Source: Candidatus Thalassarchaeaceae archaeon (lineage in GTDB: Archaea > Thermoplasmatota > Poseidoniia > Poseidoniales > Thalassarchaeaceae). Taken from it: a stretch of DNA of 35,377 nt. The DNA is taken from assembly GCA_029250605.1 (NCBI GenBank), contig JAQXEZ010000004.1:1-35377 (forward strand). Direction: 5' to 3'. Shown one piece after another: positions 35,101 through 35,377 of the stretch; the stretch's first letter is position 1; each line of letters starts with the position of its first letter. A model generated the notes under the pieces. It worked only from the letters and a program-made list of their open reading frames with translations, was not told the DNA's origin and did no database searches. A program made the translations under genes and the position numbers.

Positions 35101-35271
35101 CCTTCCGAACAATTGCACAATGTATCGATAGTTAAGTCGGATTCGGACTCACAGGGGGCATCATGGATCTCGGACCACTCAACGGAGTTAGTCTTAGCAT
35201 CCATGTTCTTGCTATTGTCAATGGGGGTTGTTGCTTTCGTGCAAATTGTCAGGAATTCTGAACTCGAATAG
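32182..35271 (+). CDS. Large secreted membrane-anchored Ig-like surface protein
   Basis: The 1029-residue protein has a signal peptide (MNRGLAALVVLSMLASYTPSSFA) and a single C-terminal helix (LVLASMFLLLSMGVVAFVQIV) with a short tail, so it faces outward. Residues about 25-640 are beta-rich and acidic with many sequons and no family I recognise. From about 645 on, three Ig-like repeats share the pattern V-D-D-x-D-x-x-S-V-x-V-x-L with aspartate-rich loops (VDDVDTDTKSVRVDLSSLG, GAYDGHGVKSVAVNLQSIGG, HDYDGISSVQAKIGRLAP), ending with DDGTGADRTPQDGIFSL. The same DDGT-x-D-DGI loop occurs near the end of the 1530-residue protein, probably calcium-binding. TGGAG six bases before ATG 32182 fixes the start. 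Function is unknown; adhesion or scaffolding is plausible. Confidence 0.8.
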   Translation: MNRGLAALVVLSMLASYTPSSFASTQDSQTNSCEIIADWGQQWHWTEEGESEISLIHRYRVVFDPPFTNGSSPTEVNSTINHFRGDSEIPVANTSILVAGGEIDIILEEEPQFADSLSIHVQTADSSCSRVLNITNWNQPISDHEVTRETHWSLSGMEGEEQGITFDGRGWQKRTGSILESNELGNGTLQLDMSNGSEGAAIDLVLDRIWLNESYDGTELMSQDFEMMGSGGLVINTDEGDAGASISADVNDAYVLRSYQDGKVTERMMFEGSGWISINGGDNESSGGVYGEVFLLYFETWDEDGFRRLQDIQVEANASARISAGGGPFSFELDELIFREKWEEGVRTDQYSRIFGSGQFDFIASEDSPYIEVNGTIPMIHFQSEGGETVSDTLIVDGTYDGDAEGSFGLVRQIVESGVYENATGAPFEADKIRNEFWFNVSATPFGPIDQEFSAEHNLTYEYVVPQDDWINRTIRYTFVDDNGSTEDEYPENSPIIQNPEAPETSSIFSTHISRETGVCPQILAIGDSFSLVGNDEMVLDVTVHGSSTDSIDGHLVPIAEWEGSFGDMSSANGSIINEGPLSGLLNEVSRLVIIELGDGTEVSLIENQRMDRILSPSIVTFDENTPPSLSDNSGSSIRFRESSLSTEGGVAHLEVVVDDVDTDTKSVRVDLSSLGLGIVELSDSGLQGDQVIHDDVWTVRIVHNGLQSGDLPVSVLMEDYWVAVQQNSSIQIANSPPRVLHVDFAPESTFRGESIEVTIGAYDGHGVKSVAVNLQSIGGGLVQLSKSGQEDWDWQLAGEQRTSSIDIWSGTFEVPPSMSPGRQNIPILLEDNAGASISTTQIGSVYSSTIGHQATKILIGNQPPSISNLTFLKDGNEVAQVTSLVSGGQENYTMEVSIHDYDGISSVQAKIGRLAPIGQSEEWLLLVDDGTGADRTPQDGIFSLSFSARSSLSEGEMPLLIRATDVFLSTTPPSEQLHNVSIVKSDSDSQGASWISDHSTELVLASMFLLLSMGVVAFVQIVRNSELE

Positions 35272-35274
35272 TAT

Positions 35275-35349
35275 TGGTGCGAGTGCCGGGATTTGAACCC
35301 GGGTTCCCACGTTGGCAACGTGGGGTGATAACCGCTACACTACACTCGC
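35275..35349 (-). tRNA. tRNA-Gly (anticodon GCC)
   Basis: Minus strand, 5' end at 35349. The acceptor stem GCGAGTG pairs with CACTCGC. The D arm has a 3-bp GTG/CAC stem with AGCGGTTA-type loop. The anticodon stem CCACG/CGTGG closes the loop TTGCCAA, giving anticodon GCC for GGC and GGT glycine codons. The T arm is CCGGG-TTCAAAT-CCCGG, and the discriminator is A. The 3' CCA is encoded (35277-35275). There is no intron. The 3' end is 3 nt from the stop of the convergent surface protein gene. Confidence 0.95.
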
Positions 35350-35377
35350 GCACTCTTTGCAAACCAGATTGGCTTTT

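Noticed and set aside
1-35377. CRISPR arrays, insertion sequences or integrated elements
   Set aside because: No regularly spaced repeats, transposase, integrase or terminal repeats were seen; the single tRNA gene at the edge shows no duplicated 3' end inside the window.

Overview
The window looks like chromosomal DNA of an archaeon related to the Thermoplasmata, most likely a planktonic Marine Group II type (Candidatus Poseidoniales). Archaeal markers are a TCP-1/thermosome-type chaperonin, a Taw2-type wyosine enzyme, a GalE-like threonine dehydrogenase, stand-alone Lrp/AsnC ligand-binding domains, and TATA-like boxes about 26-30 nt upstream of many start codons. These sit among bacterial-looking genes (uvrC, orn, dnaK, a TGS-domain thrS) and large secreted Ig/beta-helix proteins. 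The taxon is an inference from gene content; no database search was run. No gene-free stretch exceeds about 140 nt, and no transposon, CRISPR array or integrated element was seen.

Layout, left to right. 1-391: start of an MFS transporter running off the left edge. 470-4282: oligoribonuclease (+), facing a three-gene minus-strand operon uvrC > taw2 > JAMM metalloprotease. 4339-6977: a winged-helix STAND NTPase (+), facing two tandem RAM-only Lrp proteins (-). 7082-13740: a 1530-residue beta-helix/Ig surface protein, then divergent GT2 and GT4 glycosyltransferases. 13784-14863: an AI-2E family membrane protein. 14865-19461: minus-strand operon arcC > thrS > COG2309 peptidase-like > thiamine pyrophosphokinase. 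19515-23385: NAD-kinase-like gene (+), CTP synthase (-), threonine dehydrogenase (+). 23382-27616: chaperone block of chaperonin (-), alpha-crystallin-like protein (+) and DnaK (+). 27617-31595: M17 aminopeptidase, secreted M14 carboxypeptidase and agmatinase family (all -). 31711-35271: a small DUF6015-like protein and a second large surface protein (+). 35275-35349: tRNA-Gly(GCC) (-).

The genes serve housekeeping (tRNA charging and modification, nucleotide and cofactor synthesis, DNA repair, RNA turnover, proteostasis) plus a protein- and peptide-degrading, surface-exposed lifestyle (M14, M17 and COG2309 peptidases, membrane-anchored Ig proteins rich in N-glycosylation sequons, glycosyltransferases).

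Architecture is unusual. All eight convergent neighbours end within 3 nt of each other, five of them with stop codons overlapping by four bases (CTAG four times, TTAG once). Several divergent pairs seem to share one central TATA element giving leaderless mRNAs both ways; the clearest, arcC/NAD kinase, is framed by a perfect 7-bp inverted repeat. A GC-rich 8-bp hairpin covers the start codon of the M14 gene. GC falls from about 67-72% in sampled lines of the first 4 kb to about 32-45% in sampled lines after 14 kb.
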